From positions 806,001 to 870,000 of the forward strand of contig NZ_CP130720.1 in the NCBI RefSeq assembly GCF_035984415.1: 64,000 nt of DNA, given 5' to 3'. Shown here piece after piece: positions 1 to 10,170 of the stretch. The notes under the pieces were generated by a model. It did not search any database. It was given only the letters and a program-made list of their open reading frames with translations, and was not told where the DNA came from. The translations under genes and the position numbers were made by a program. This stretch comes from Streptomyces sp. NBC_01296 (GTDB lineage Bacteria; Actinomycetota; Actinomycetes; Streptomycetales; Streptomycetaceae). How positions within the stretch are numbered: position 1 is the stretch's first letter; the number at the start of each line of letters is the position of its first letter.

Positions 1-1
1 C

Positions 2-610
2 GCCCGCAGCCACCCGGCCGCCGCCGGACCGGACGCGGCCGCGCTGGACGCGGTGGGGCAGGCCCACCACTGGCTGCTCGCCCTCGACACGGTCGCCCCG
101 ATCGTCGCCCGCACCCTGCTGCTGCTCGCCGCGTATCCGGCCGAGCAGGAGGCGCTGCGGGCCGAGGTGGACGGCGGGGGTGCGGAACTGCCCCGACTGC
201 GGGCCTGCGTACAGGAGACCCTGCGGCTGTTCCCGATCGTGCCGGACCTCGTACGGGTCACCCGCGCCGAGACCGAGTGGCGCGGGGTCCACTATCCGGC
301 GGGGACGGCGGTGCTCGTGCCCGCCCTGTTCCACCAGCGGGATCCCGAACACGTCCCGGCCGCCCACCAGTTCGTGCCCGGCCGGTGGCTGCGGCCCGGG
401 GCGGCGCAGGACATCCGGATGGCGCCCTTCAGCCACGGCGGCGGGCGCTGCCCCGGCGAGCACCTGGGCGTGCTGACGGCGGCCGAGCTGGCCGCGGCGG
501 TGCTGCGGGGCCACCGGGTCACCGGCGGCCGGCCCACGGTGGACCCGTGCCTTCCGCTGCCCGGCATCCTCTCCTCGGCCGGCATCCGGCTCACCCTCAC
601 GCAGCGCTGA
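2..610 (+). CDS. Cytochrome P450, C-terminal part (5' end outside window)
   Basis: The frame is open from the first bases of the window, so this is the C-terminal ~200 residues of a P450 whose start lies upstream. The K-helix ExxR motif (ETLRLFP) lies near nt 212-232 and the haem-thiolate loop FSHGGGRCPG, with the axial Cys, near nt 427-459. P450s insert one oxygen atom from O2, or act as peroxygenases or hydroperoxide isomerases. It precedes a lipase and a cyclooxygenase-like haem protein on the same strand, so oxidation or rearrangement of a lipid product is a reasonable inference. The subfamily and substrate cannot be told from this fragment. The family call is secure. Confidence 0.93.
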   Translation, partial: ARSHPAAAGPDAAALDAVGQAHHWLLALDTVAPIVARTLLLLAAYPAEQEALRAEVDGGGAELPRLRACVQETLRLFPIVPDLVRVTRAETEWRGVHYPAGTAVLVPALFHQRDPEHVPAAHQFVPGRWLRPGAAQDIRMAPFSHGGGRCPGEHLGVLTAAELAAAVLRGHRVTGGRPTVDPCLPLPGILSSAGIRLTLTQR

Positions 611-660
611 GCAGCCGGCGCCGCGCACGTGCGGCGGCGCGGGGCCGGGCCGCCGTCGGG

Positions 661-703
661 CCCCGCACCGCACGTCCCCGCACCTCCCCGCACGTCCCCG
701 CAC
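661..703. repeat. Short tandem repeat, CCCCGCAC units
   Basis: The 170-base spacer between the P450 and the lipase contains four copies of CCCCGCAC, at 661, 676, 686 and 696. The last three have a 10-base period, about one helical turn. No hairpin terminator is evident in the spacer. It could be simple GC-rich slippage sequence or a cluster of regulator half-sites; the sequence does not decide. Confidence 0.6.
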
Positions 704-780
704 CCCGCCCGCACCTCACCCGTGCCCCGCGCCTCGCCCACCCCCCACGCCTCCCCCACCATGCCCCGGAGGGCACCTGC

Positions 781-2136
781 ATGACCGATGCCATGACCGC
801 CGTCACCGGGCAGGGACCGGACGTCGACTCCCTGCACCACATGTGCCGCCTGCTCGCGGAGGCCGCCGAAGGAGTGGGCGACGCCTCCCGGTACGCGTCC
901 GAACTCGCCCTCGGCACGCGGCTGCCGCGAACCGCCCGAGGCGGCGCCGCCTGGCGCACCCTGCTGCGGACGATCACCGACCCCAAGGGGCTGGGCTGGG
1001 CCCCGCGCGGCCGCGGGCTCGCCGGGATCGGCCGGCTCGCCGGGGTGTTCACCAGCCGCGAGAGCCTCGCGGTGAGCCTGGCCGTGACGGGGCTCAAGGC
1101 CCGGATCCGGGCCGCCGCCGTGACCCACCCCGAGCTGCTCGCCGACCCCGACACCGCGCGCGTGCTGCGAGCCGTCGAGGGCGACCGCCAGCGGGAGGCG
1201 ATCCGCGTCTTCCGCTCCATCCTCGGGAACAAGGGCGCCGAGCGCACCTTCGCCCTGCTGGCCCCCTCGTTCGCCGACATCCTCGCCTGGAACGCCCTCA
1301 CCGACGAGAACCCCCTCAACGACGCGGCGGGCTGGGAGGTCGCCACCGGCCGCACCCTGACCGGCGCCGAGCCGATCCTCGGCGTCAGCGCCCGGGTCTG
1401 GGCCTTCCTCGACCGCGGCCCCGGCCGGGCCGAACCCTTCGTCCCCTCACCGGCGCTCGCCGGGGGCCTCGACACCACCGGCACCATCGCCGGGTACGTC
1501 CGCAACATCGACGCCGTGGGCACCGACGGAACGCTGCTGGTCCAGCAGGTCGTGGGACCCGACGGCGTGCAGCGGTACGTCGTCCAGCTCGCCGGCATGT
1601 CCGGCGTCAGCGACGAGAGCCCCCAGGACCTGCTGGGCGCGGTGCACGCGGTCGCGAGGCCGGCCACCCCGTACTCGAGGGCCGTCGCCAAGGCGCTGCG
1701 CCAGCTGATCCCCTCGGGCTGCGAACTGGCGCTGGTGGGCCACAGCCTGGGCGGGATCACCGCCATGAACCTGGCCGCCGACCGGGACTTCTGCGCGGTC
1801 CACCAGGTCACGCACGTCGTCGCGGTCGGCTCCCCCATCGACGGCAAGCGCCCGGCGGATCCCCGGACCCGGGTGTACTCGCTGGTCAACGAGCACGACG
1901 TGGTGCCCAGCCTGGAGGGGCGCTCCTCGGTCTCCCCGTACGCGCTTGGGGCGCAGTTCACCGAGTTCACCTGGACCGACGACACGCACGCCTTCCCGCT
2001 GTGCCATGCCGCCGAGCGGTACGCGCACAACCTCGAGTACGAGGTTCCCGAGGCGAGCGCGCTCGTGGACGCGGACCTCGCACCGTTCCGGGGCCGGGTG
2101 ACCGCCACCCGCTTCTTCCGGCTCTACGACCGCTGA
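781..2136 (+). CDS. Class 3-type lipase / alpha/beta hydrolase
   Basis: This is a 451-residue protein. The ATG at 781 is chosen because GGAGGG ends about 7 bases upstream; the longer reading frame to the left overlaps the P450. The N-terminal ~200 residues are helical and unrecognised. The C-terminal half carries the nucleophile elbow GHSLGG (residues 320-325, Ser322), a likely acid in NEHDVVP (Asp373) and a His-rich stretch with candidate catalytic His near 403-415. That order matches class 3 lipases. No signal peptide is visible, so it is probably cytoplasmic. Its position just before a fatty-acid-oxygenase-like gene suggests it releases an acyl substrate; that is inference. Exact substrate unknown. 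Confidence 0.82.
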   Translation: MTDAMTAVTGQGPDVDSLHHMCRLLAEAAEGVGDASRYASELALGTRLPRTARGGAAWRTLLRTITDPKGLGWAPRGRGLAGIGRLAGVFTSRESLAVSLAVTGLKARIRAAAVTHPELLADPDTARVLRAVEGDRQREAIRVFRSILGNKGAERTFALLAPSFADILAWNALTDENPLNDAAGWEVATGRTLTGAEPILGVSARVWAFLDRGPGRAEPFVPSPALAGGLDTTGTIAGYVRNIDAVGTDGTLLVQQVVGPDGVQRYVVQLAGMSGVSDESPQDLLGAVHAVARPATPYSRAVAKALRQLIPSGCELALVGHSLGGITAMNLAADRDFCAVHQVTHVVAVGSPIDGKRPADPRTRVYSLVNEHDVVPSLEGRSSVSPYALGAQFTEFTWTDDTHAFPLCHAAERYAHNLEYEVPEASALVDADLAPFRGRVTATRFFRLYDR

Positions 2137-2195
2137 CCGCGCCGCCGCTGCCCTCCCACCCGTTGCCCCTGTTGCGCCGACCGCTGAGGAACACG

Positions 2196-4118
2196 ATGAC
2201 CGACTCCACCTCCACCGAGCAGACCGCGGCCCCGCGCGAGGGGACCCCGGCGGGCCCGGCCGCCGACGCGGGGGTCCCCGCGCAGGCCGCCCGCCCCGGT
2301 CAGGCCCCCGCCTACGGCCCGCCCGGGCTCCTCGAACGCCTCGGCTCGGCCGCCTTCGCCCGTGTCAACCGCACCCGCGAATGGCACGAACTGCCGCTCC
2401 CCCTGGGGCTGCTGAACCTCCGGGTGCTCCGCGACGACCTGCGCCGCAAGAACCTGTACGACACGCACGACGCGGGCGGGGAGCGCCGCCGGCGTCCGAC
2501 CGCGGCGCTCGCGCCCTACCGCTCGTACGACGGCTCGGGCTACGACCCGTACGACGAGGACATGGGCCGGGTCGGCACCCGGCTCGACCGCAACGCCCCG
2601 CTGCACCTGGTCTTCCCGGACTCCGACGAGGAGCTGATGTCGCCGAGCCCGCGCGAGATCAGCCGGCAGCTGCTGGCCCGCAAGGGGTTCGTGCCCGCGC
2701 CCACGCTCAACCTCCTCGCCGCCGCCTGGATCCAGTTCGAGAACCACGGCTGGGCCAACCACGGGGACAACGAGGAGGCGGAGCCGTTCACCGTCCCGCT
2801 CGCCGAGGACGACGACTGGGCCGAGCACGGCGGCAGCTGCCCGATGCGCGTGAACCGCACCCGCCCCGACCCGGTCGCGCACACCGCCGCCGACGTGCCG
2901 CCCACGTACGAGAACACCGTCACGCACTGGTGGGACGGCTCGCAGCTCTACGGCTCCGACGAGGCCCGCTGCCGGGCGCTGCGCACGGGCGAGCACGGGC
3001 GGCTGATCGTCGAGGACGGCCGGCTGCCCGCCGATCCGCGGCCCGGGAAGTCCTGCCTGGACTGGACGGGCATGAACAGCGACTACTGGACGGGCCTGTC
3101 GCTGCTGCACACGCTGTTCGCCAAGGAGCACAACGCGATCTGCGACTACCTGCGCGCCCACTACCCGACCTGGGACGACGAGCGGCTCTTCCACACCGCG
3201 CGGCTGGTCAACACCGCGCTCATGGCGAAGATCCACACGGTGGAGTGGACGCCGGGCATCCTCGACACGCCGGTGCTGCGGCACGCGATGGACGCCAACT
3301 GGTACGGGGTGCTGCCGCGCTGGGTGAGCCGGACGTACGGGCGGCTCGGCAAGGGCGAGATGCTCAGCGGCATCCTCGGCTCCCCGACCGAGCACCACGC
3401 GGCGCCGTTCTCGATGACGGAGGAGTTCGTCTCCGCGTACCGGCTGCACCCGCTGATCCCCGACGAGCTGGCCGTGCGCGATCACCGCGCGGGCGCCGTG
3501 CGCGCGACCATCGGCTTCGAGGACATGCAGGGTGCGACCACCCGTACGGCGGTCGACGCGTACGGCATGAGCGACCTCTTCTACAGCTTCGGCACGGCCC
3601 ACCCCGGCGCCCTCGTGCTGCACAACCACCCGGACGCGCTGCGCAATCTGGCCCGGCTCACCGGCGAGCACATCGACCTGGGCACGGTCGACATCCTGCG
3701 CGACCGCGAGCGCGGGATCCCCCGCTACAACGCGTACCGGCAGATGCTGCGCAAGCGGCCGGTCACCTCCTTCGAGGAGCTGACGGGCGGGCACCCGGGC
3801 GACACGCCGCTGCTGAAGGAGCTGTACGAGGGGCGCCTGGACCGGGTGGACACGCTGGTCGGCAATCTCGCGGAGCCGCGGCCGGCCGGCTTCGGCTTCA
3901 GCGACTCCCTGTTCCGGATCTTCATCCTGATGGCGAGCAGGCGGCTCAAGAGCGACCGCTTCTTCACCACCGACTACCGGGCCGAGGTCTACACGGCGGA
4001 GGGGCTGGAGTGGGTGGACCGGGCCGGGATGGTGTCCGTCCTCCTGCGCCACCACCCCGAGCTGGCCCCGGCCCTCGACGGCGTGACCAACGCCTTCGCC
4101 CCCTGGAGGGCCCTGTGA
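2196..4118 (+). CDS. Cyclooxygenase/alpha-dioxygenase-like haem oxygenase (animal haem peroxidase superfamily)
   Basis: This is a 640-residue protein with a disordered Ala/Pro-rich N-terminus (residues 1-45). The superfamily signature appears in order: distal-side helix WIQFENHGW with His184, HWWDGSQLYGS (245-254), and LHTLFAKEHN (304-313). The proximal segment AYRLHPLIPDE holds Tyr415 exactly three residues before His418. In cyclooxygenases and plant/fungal fatty acid dioxygenases this Tyr-x-x-His pair is the radical tyrosine plus the axial haem ligand, whereas true peroxidases lack that Tyr. The likely reaction is therefore dioxygenation of a fatty acid rather than peroxidase chemistry. No signal peptide is seen. 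The lipase upstream and the P450 further upstream fit a lipid oxidation route. Substrate and position of attack are unknown. Confidence 0.88.
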   Translation: MTDSTSTEQTAAPREGTPAGPAADAGVPAQAARPGQAPAYGPPGLLERLGSAAFARVNRTREWHELPLPLGLLNLRVLRDDLRRKNLYDTHDAGGERRRRPTAALAPYRSYDGSGYDPYDEDMGRVGTRLDRNAPLHLVFPDSDEELMSPSPREISRQLLARKGFVPAPTLNLLAAAWIQFENHGWANHGDNEEAEPFTVPLAEDDDWAEHGGSCPMRVNRTRPDPVAHTAADVPPTYENTVTHWWDGSQLYGSDEARCRALRTGEHGRLIVEDGRLPADPRPGKSCLDWTGMNSDYWTGLSLLHTLFAKEHNAICDYLRAHYPTWDDERLFHTARLVNTALMAKIHTVEWTPGILDTPVLRHAMDANWYGVLPRWVSRTYGRLGKGEMLSGILGSPTEHHAAPFSMTEEFVSAYRLHPLIPDELAVRDHRAGAVRATIGFEDMQGATTRTAVDAYGMSDLFYSFGTAHPGALVLHNHPDALRNLARLTGEHIDLGTVDILRDRERGIPRYNAYRQMLRKRPVTSFEELTGGHPGDTPLLKELYEGRLDRVDTLVGNLAEPRPAGFGFSDSLFRIFILMASRRLKSDRFFTTDYRAEVYTAEGLEWVDRAGMVSVLLRHHPELAPALDGVTNAFAPWRAL

Positions 4119-4369
4119 CCGCCCTTCCCGCGCCGCGCACGGAGCAGCAGCAGCGGTACGAGCCCGCCGAGGGGCTGCGGACCCACGCCGCGGCGCTGCT
4201 CCGGCACGCGGAACGGCTGCGGGCTGGGGCCGTCGCGCTGGACTGGAAGGGTCCGCAGGCCGAGGCCTTCCGGTGGCGGATCGAAGCCCTGGCCGACCGC
4301 TGCGCGACGGCGGCGGCCGGCCTGGCCCGGTCCGCGGAGCAACTGGACGCGGCCGCCCGCACCCGCTGA
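4115..4369 (+). CDS. WXG100-like small helical protein
   Basis: This is an 84-residue protein. Its GTG start overlaps the stop of the haem oxygenase (GTGA), with GGAGGG 5-10 bases upstream, so it is translationally coupled. It is almost entirely Ala/Arg/Glu-rich helix with a central DWKGPQAEAFRW turn (Trp44, Gly46), the hallmark of WXG100/ESAT-6-type hairpins. WXG100 proteins are normally substrates or chaperones of type VII (ESX) secretion, but no ESX gene lies nearby. Here it may instead be a partner or scaffold of the oxygenase; that is inference. The fold call is moderately sure, the role unknown. Confidence 0.72.
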   Translation: MTALPAPRTEQQQRYEPAEGLRTHAAALLRHAERLRAGAVALDWKGPQAEAFRWRIEALADRCATAAAGLARSAEQLDAAARTR

Positions 4370-4375
4370 CGGCCG

Positions 4376-4404
4376 GGGCCCGGCTCCGCCCGCGAACCGG
4401 GCCC
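4376..4404. terminator. Hairpin between convergent genes
   Basis: GGGCCCGG (4376-4383) pairs with CCGGGCCC (4397-4404) across a 13-base loop. It lies between the WXG gene end and the end of the opposing hydrolase remnant, so it can serve as a bidirectional terminator. Confidence 0.6.
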
Positions 4405-4413
4405 ACGGGCGCC

Positions 4414-5070
4414 TCACTGCTTGCGCGCCTCGTCCACCACCTCGTGCACGGCGTCCGCGACCAGCCGGGGCTGCTCGACCGCGATGCCGTGTCCGCTGCG
4501 GGTGTCGGTGATGTGCCGGGCGTGGAGTTCGCGGGCGAGGTCGTCCTGGGCGGCGAGCCAGGCCGGCCAGGTCGATCCGCTGTCGCCGACCTTCAGGTTC
4601 CAGGGCTTGTCGGCGGTCAGCACGGCGGCGGGCAGGGGGTGCGGCATCGGGGGCGCGGCGCTGCGGATCTCCGCCGTGGTGGGCTGGGGCACCGGGGTCG
4701 AGGGGCTCGGCTTCCCGTCGAGCCGAGTGGTCCCGGGGCGGTCGTAGGCACACACCCGTGTGAAGGAGGCGACCGTCGCAAGCACCGCCGAAGGACTGGG
4801 TTTCAACCCGGCAGCGGGGTGGGCGGGGTCCATGGTGGAGGCCCACTCGTCCGCGGCTCCGCGCGCACCGGACACGAGCACGACGGTCGGGGATCCGGTT
4901 CCCCGGCACTCCAGATGGATGCGGCGGCCGCCGCCGATGGGCACCAGGCGCGCGAAATCGCCGGAAGGGCCGTCCGAGGCCACGGCCGCCTCCGTCGGCT
5001 CGGCATCCGTGGCCGGGCTGCCGCCCGCGACGGTGGCCGCACCAGCCAGGACCCGGCTTCCTCCGGACAC
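4414..5070 (-). pseudogene. Alpha/beta hydrolase with catalytic core deleted
   Basis: The 218-residue frame is open but lacks the centre of the fold. Strand and oxyanion-side sequence is present (PTVVLVSGARGAADEW, then VCAYDRPGTT at 107-114 and STPVPQPTT at 124-132). It then jumps to the cap and late-strand segment (AVLTADKPW) and the catalytic-His motif SGHGIAVEQP (His194). The Gly-x-Ser-x-Gly nucleophile elbow, which should follow STPVPQPTT by about 25 residues, is missing. The deletion junction is near nt 4660-4675. The GTG start at 5070 lies 11 bases after the ArsR stop and has no good ribosome site; the N-terminus also looks trimmed. It is most likely a decaying gene, less likely a repurposed non-enzymatic protein. 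Confidence 0.7.
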
Positions 5071-5080
5071 CCACCCGGTC

Positions 5081-5437
5081 TCACACCGTGCCGTGACCGG
5101 GGCGATCGGGCCCGGCTGCGGCGAGCGCCTCGGCGACGAGGCGTCGCAGGTGGTCGTCGGTCAGGGCGTAGACCACGCGGCGGCCCTCCTTGCGGGTGGT
5201 CACCAGCCCCGACATCCGCAGCCGGGCCAGGTGCTGGCTGACGGCCGGCCGGGCCGCTCCCACTGCCGCGGCCAGGGTGCCGACATCGGCTTCGTCCGAG
5301 GCCAGGGCGTGCAGGAGGGCGAGGCGGGTGCGGTCGGCCAGCAGGCCCAGGATCCCGGCCGCGGCCTCGAAGGCCGGCGGGCCCGGTTCTTGCGGGTGCG
5401 AACCCTGCGCAGGTGATAGGTGCATGCGTGCGCTCAT
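5081..5437 (-). CDS. ArsR/SmtB-family metal-responsive repressor
   Basis: This is a 118-residue winged-helix protein. The core runs ILGLLADRTRLALLHAL, then the recognition region AARPAVSQHLARLRMSGLV (about 61-79) and the wing RKEGRRVVYAL. The last helix begins DDHLRRLVAEAL: the Asp-x-His start resembles the alpha-5 zinc site of CzrA/SmtB, but the second His pair is not at its usual spacing. The partner gene, divergent and 70 bases away, is a cation diffusion facilitator, so repression relieved by zinc or cobalt is expected. The ATG at 5437 is used; an ATG at 5425 is an alternative. A palindrome covers this start. Confidence 0.9.
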   Translation of the reverse strand: MSARMHLSPAQGSHPQEPGPPAFEAAAGILGLLADRTRLALLHALASDEADVGTLAAAVGAARPAVSQHLARLRMSGLVTTRKEGRRVVYALTDDHLRRLVAEALAAAGPDRPGHGTV

Positions 5438-5446
5438 ACGCACACA
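5425..5446. promoter_or_regulatory. Probable ArsR operator
   Basis: TGCGTGCG and CGCACACA form an inverted repeat (7 of 8 pairs) around CTCATA. It covers the start codon of the ArsR gene and lies upstream of the efflux gene, the expected place for autoregulation plus control of the transporter. Confidence 0.6.
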
Positions 5447-5507
5447 ATAGGCGGGTGGGTGCTTGCGTCCACCCTTCCCTGCCGTCCTCGTCGAAAGCGA
5501 GCGCGCT

Positions 5508-6536
5508 GTGAGCCACCACCACGAGCACCACCACGGGTCGTTCCGGGCGCGGCTGCGCCGCCGGCTCTCCCCTCTCGCGCACGCGTTCACCCCGCACGGC
5601 CACGCGGCGTCCGACAAGGTCGACCCGGCGATGGAGACCTCCCGCCAGGGCATGCGCACGCTGTGGCTGTCCCTGGGCGTCCTGGGCCTGACCACGGCCG
5701 TCCAGGCCTGCGTCGTCGCCGTGTCCGGGTCGGTGGCCCTGCTCGGCGACACCGTCCACAACGCCGCCGACGCGCTGACCGCCGTACCCCTCGGCATCGC
5801 CTTCGTCCTCGGCCGGCGCGCGGCGAACCGCCGCTACACCTACGGCTACGGGCGCGCCGAGGACCTGGCCGGCATCGTCGTCGTCCTCACCATCGCCGCC
5901 TCGTGCGCCCTGGCCGCCTACCAGTCCGTGGACCGGCTCCTGCACCCCCGCGAGATCACCGGGCTGTGGGCCGTCGCGGGCGCCGCGGTGGTCGGTTTCC
6001 TCGGCAACGAGTGGGTGGCCCGGCTGCGGATCCGCACCGGCCGCCGGATCGGTTCCGCAGCGCTCGTCGCCGACGGGCTGCACGCCCGTACCGACGGGTT
6101 CACCTCCCTCGCCGTCCTGCTCGGCGCGGGCGGCGCGGCGATCGGCTGGCAGAGCGCCGACCCGATCGTCGGCCTGCTGATCACCGCGGCCATCCTCGTG
6201 GTGGTGCGGGATGCCGCGCGCGAGGTCTGCCGGCGCCTGATGGACTCGGTCGATCCGGCCCTGGTCGACGCCGCGCACGACGCGCTGCTCGGCGTGAGCG
6301 GAGTACGGGGCACCGGGCAGATCCGCATGCGGTGGATCGGGCACGCGCTGCGCGCCGAGGCCGACATCGTCGTCGATCCGCACCTCACGGTGGTGCAGGC
6401 ACACGCCCTGGCCGTCGAGGCCGAGCACGCACTCATCCACGCCGTCCCCCGGCTGACCGCCGCCACCGTGCACATCGACCACACCGCCGACCACGGCGAC
6501 CCGCACGCGGCCCTCGCCCACCACGGCGGCCGCTGA
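5508..6536 (+). CDS. Cation diffusion facilitator (CDF) efflux transporter
   Basis: This is a 342-residue inner-membrane protein of about six helices. The GTG at 5508 is preferred over a TTG at 5463 because the protein then opens with the His-rich HHHEHHH expected of this family and has a GA-rich ribosome site (5493-5499). Transmembrane metal site A is visible as DTVHNAAD in helix 2 and ADGLHARTD in helix 5, the His-x3-Asp pair typical of zinc-transporting members. The C-terminal domain (from about residue 240) is the cytoplasmic dimer domain. It exports Zn2+ (or Co2+/Cd2+) by proton antiport. Control by the divergent ArsR protein is likely. Confidence 0.92.
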   Translation: MSHHHEHHHGSFRARLRRRLSPLAHAFTPHGHAASDKVDPAMETSRQGMRTLWLSLGVLGLTTAVQACVVAVSGSVALLGDTVHNAADALTAVPLGIAFVLGRRAANRRYTYGYGRAEDLAGIVVVLTIAASCALAAYQSVDRLLHPREITGLWAVAGAAVVGFLGNEWVARLRIRTGRRIGSAALVADGLHARTDGFTSLAVLLGAGGAAIGWQSADPIVGLLITAAILVVVRDAAREVCRRLMDSVDPALVDAAHDALLGVSGVRGTGQIRMRWIGHALRAEADIVVDPHLTVVQAHALAVEAEHALIHAVPRLTAATVHIDHTADHGDPHAALAHHGGR

Positions 6537-6648
6537 GAACGGGCCACCGGACCGGTCAGGATTCGAGAAGCGCGGGCCCGGCGGCCGAGGCTAGCGTGGC
6601 CGTCATGGACGTCACCGTCCCCCGACCCCCGCTACCTCAGGAGCGACC

Positions 6649-7005
6649 ATGACCAGCTCTTCCACCCAGGGAATCAAGACTGTGCTGCATCCCGTCTCCG
6701 ACCTGGCGAAGGCCAAGGCGGTCTACGCCGCACTGCTCGGCGTGCAGCCGCAGGCCGACTCGGAGTACTACGTGGGCTTCGAGGCCGAAGGCCAGCACAT
6801 CGGGCTGGTGCCGGGCGGCGGACCGCAGGGCATGACCTCGCCGGTGGCCTACTGGCACGTCCCGGACATCGAGGCGAAGCTCGCCGAGGTCACCGCCGCG
6901 GGCGCCACCGTGAAGGAGCCCGCGCACGACGTCGGCGGCGGCCGCCTGGTGGCCACCTTCACCGACCCCGACGGCAACGTGCTCGGGCTGCTCCAGGACC
7001 GCTGA
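6649..7005 (+). CDS. VOC (glyoxalase/bleomycin-resistance fold) family protein
   Basis: This is a 118-residue single VOC module with an AGGAGCG ribosome site 5 bases upstream. It has two beta-alpha-beta3 halves: KTVLHPVSDLAKAKAVYAALLG near the N-terminus and VATFTDPDGNVLGLLQ at the C-terminus. The latter contains the DPDGN motif that often places a metal-binding Glu or Gln. Members are dioxygenases, isomerases or drug-binding resistance proteins. It is followed by a hairpin terminator and a UvrA-like ABC protein, and the pairing suggests detoxification or drug resistance; that is inference. Substrate unknown. Confidence 0.85.
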   Translation: MTSSSTQGIKTVLHPVSDLAKAKAVYAALLGVQPQADSEYYVGFEAEGQHIGLVPGGGPQGMTSPVAYWHVPDIEAKLAEVTAAGATVKEPAHDVGGGRLVATFTDPDGNVLGLLQDR

Positions 7006-7020
7006 GGACCGCATGCCTTG

Positions 7021-7059
7021 CGACGCCCCGGCCGGGCGCACCACACGGCCGGGGCGTCG
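7021..7059 (+). terminator. Strong hairpin terminator after the VOC gene
   Basis: The 14-base arms CGACGCCCCGGCCG (7021-7034) and CGGCCGGGGCGTCG (7046-7059) pair perfectly around an 11-base loop, 15 bases after the VOC stop. This indicates that the UvrA-like gene has its own promoter in 7060-7179. Confidence 0.8.
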
Positions 7060-7179
7060 GCGGCTGCACGGGCCGAAGCGCACAAGGGCCGGACGTACGG
7101 GCCGGAAGCTGGTTGGATCGAGCCGGGCGACGACGACGGAGACCGCGAACCCGGCCTCCGCTGAACAGATGGAGACACG

Positions 7180-9585
<2,406 letters not shown>

Positions 9586-9604
9586 CCGGGGCGGGCACCG
9601 TCCA

Positions 9605-9623
9605 CCCGGCCCTCCGAGCCGGG
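9605..9623 (+). terminator. Weak hairpin after the UvrA-like gene
   Basis: CCCGGC (9605-9610) and GCCGGG (9618-9623) form a 6-pair stem 19 bases after the stop. The rest of the 208-base gap to the next gene (to 9793) is presumed leader and promoter sequence. Confidence 0.4.
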
Positions 9624-9793
9624 CGGGCGCGCGTCAGCGGCGTGTATGGACTCGGCCGTTTTCCGTCAAGGTGGCGTCAGGGAGCGGCGCGAAGGGTGGG
9701 CCGTCGGGGATAGCTTCGGTGTCGCGCCCCGGACTGCCTCCCCGCACTCGGGGCGTCACCCGTCGCTACTTGCGGTTCCTCAGGGAGGGCCCC

Positions 9794-10156
9794 ATGTGTC
9801 TGTTCCGGTACGAAGACGACCCCGAGCCCGAGGAACGGGTCCCGGCCGGGCTTCTGTACGTGCCCGTCCGGCCGGGAAGGGGAGCGGAGGCGGTGATCCG
9901 GCTGTTCCGCACTCCGCTGGGCGCCCGTACGGCCGTCGGTTTCACCAGTACGGGCCGGCTGGCCGCGACGCTCGGCGAGGGCCAGGGGTACATCCGGCTG
10001 TCGGAGTCGGTGCTGCGTGAGCTGTGCGAACCGCTCGGCGCGGGCCTGATCACCGTCGACCCGACGCTGTCGGCCGCGTCGGCCGCTCCGGTTCCCGCGC
10101 CTGCGGCTCCGGCCGCGCCGCTCCGGCCGGGCCGGCTCCAGGTCCGGGCCGTCTGA
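9794..10156 (+). CDS. SAV_915-type small protein of unknown function
   Basis: This is a 120-residue protein with a GGGAGG ribosome site before ATG 9794. The core (residues 20-80) has a strand-rich pattern including RTAVGFTSTGRLAATLG and YIRLSESVLRELCEPLG, resembling the SAV_915-type proteins of actinomycetes. The last ~25 residues are a low-complexity Ala/Pro tail. No catalytic motif is visible. It sits 14 bases before a lysA-like gene and is probably cotranscribed, so a regulatory or accessory role there is possible. Function unknown. Confidence 0.7.
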   Translation: MCLFRYEDDPEPEERVPAGLLYVPVRPGRGAEAVIRLFRTPLGARTAVGFTSTGRLAATLGEGQGYIRLSESVLRELCEPLGAGLITVDPTLSAASAAPVPAPAAPAAPLRPGRLQVRAV

Positions 10157-10170
10157 GGGGGGAGAGTTCC

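Noticed and set aside
2124..4406. A very long open frame (760 codons) on the minus strand opposite the haem oxygenase
   Set aside because: Its translation is a Gly/Arg/Pro/Val-rich string with no domain, as expected opposite a GC-rich gene. The plus-strand protein has clear motifs throughout.
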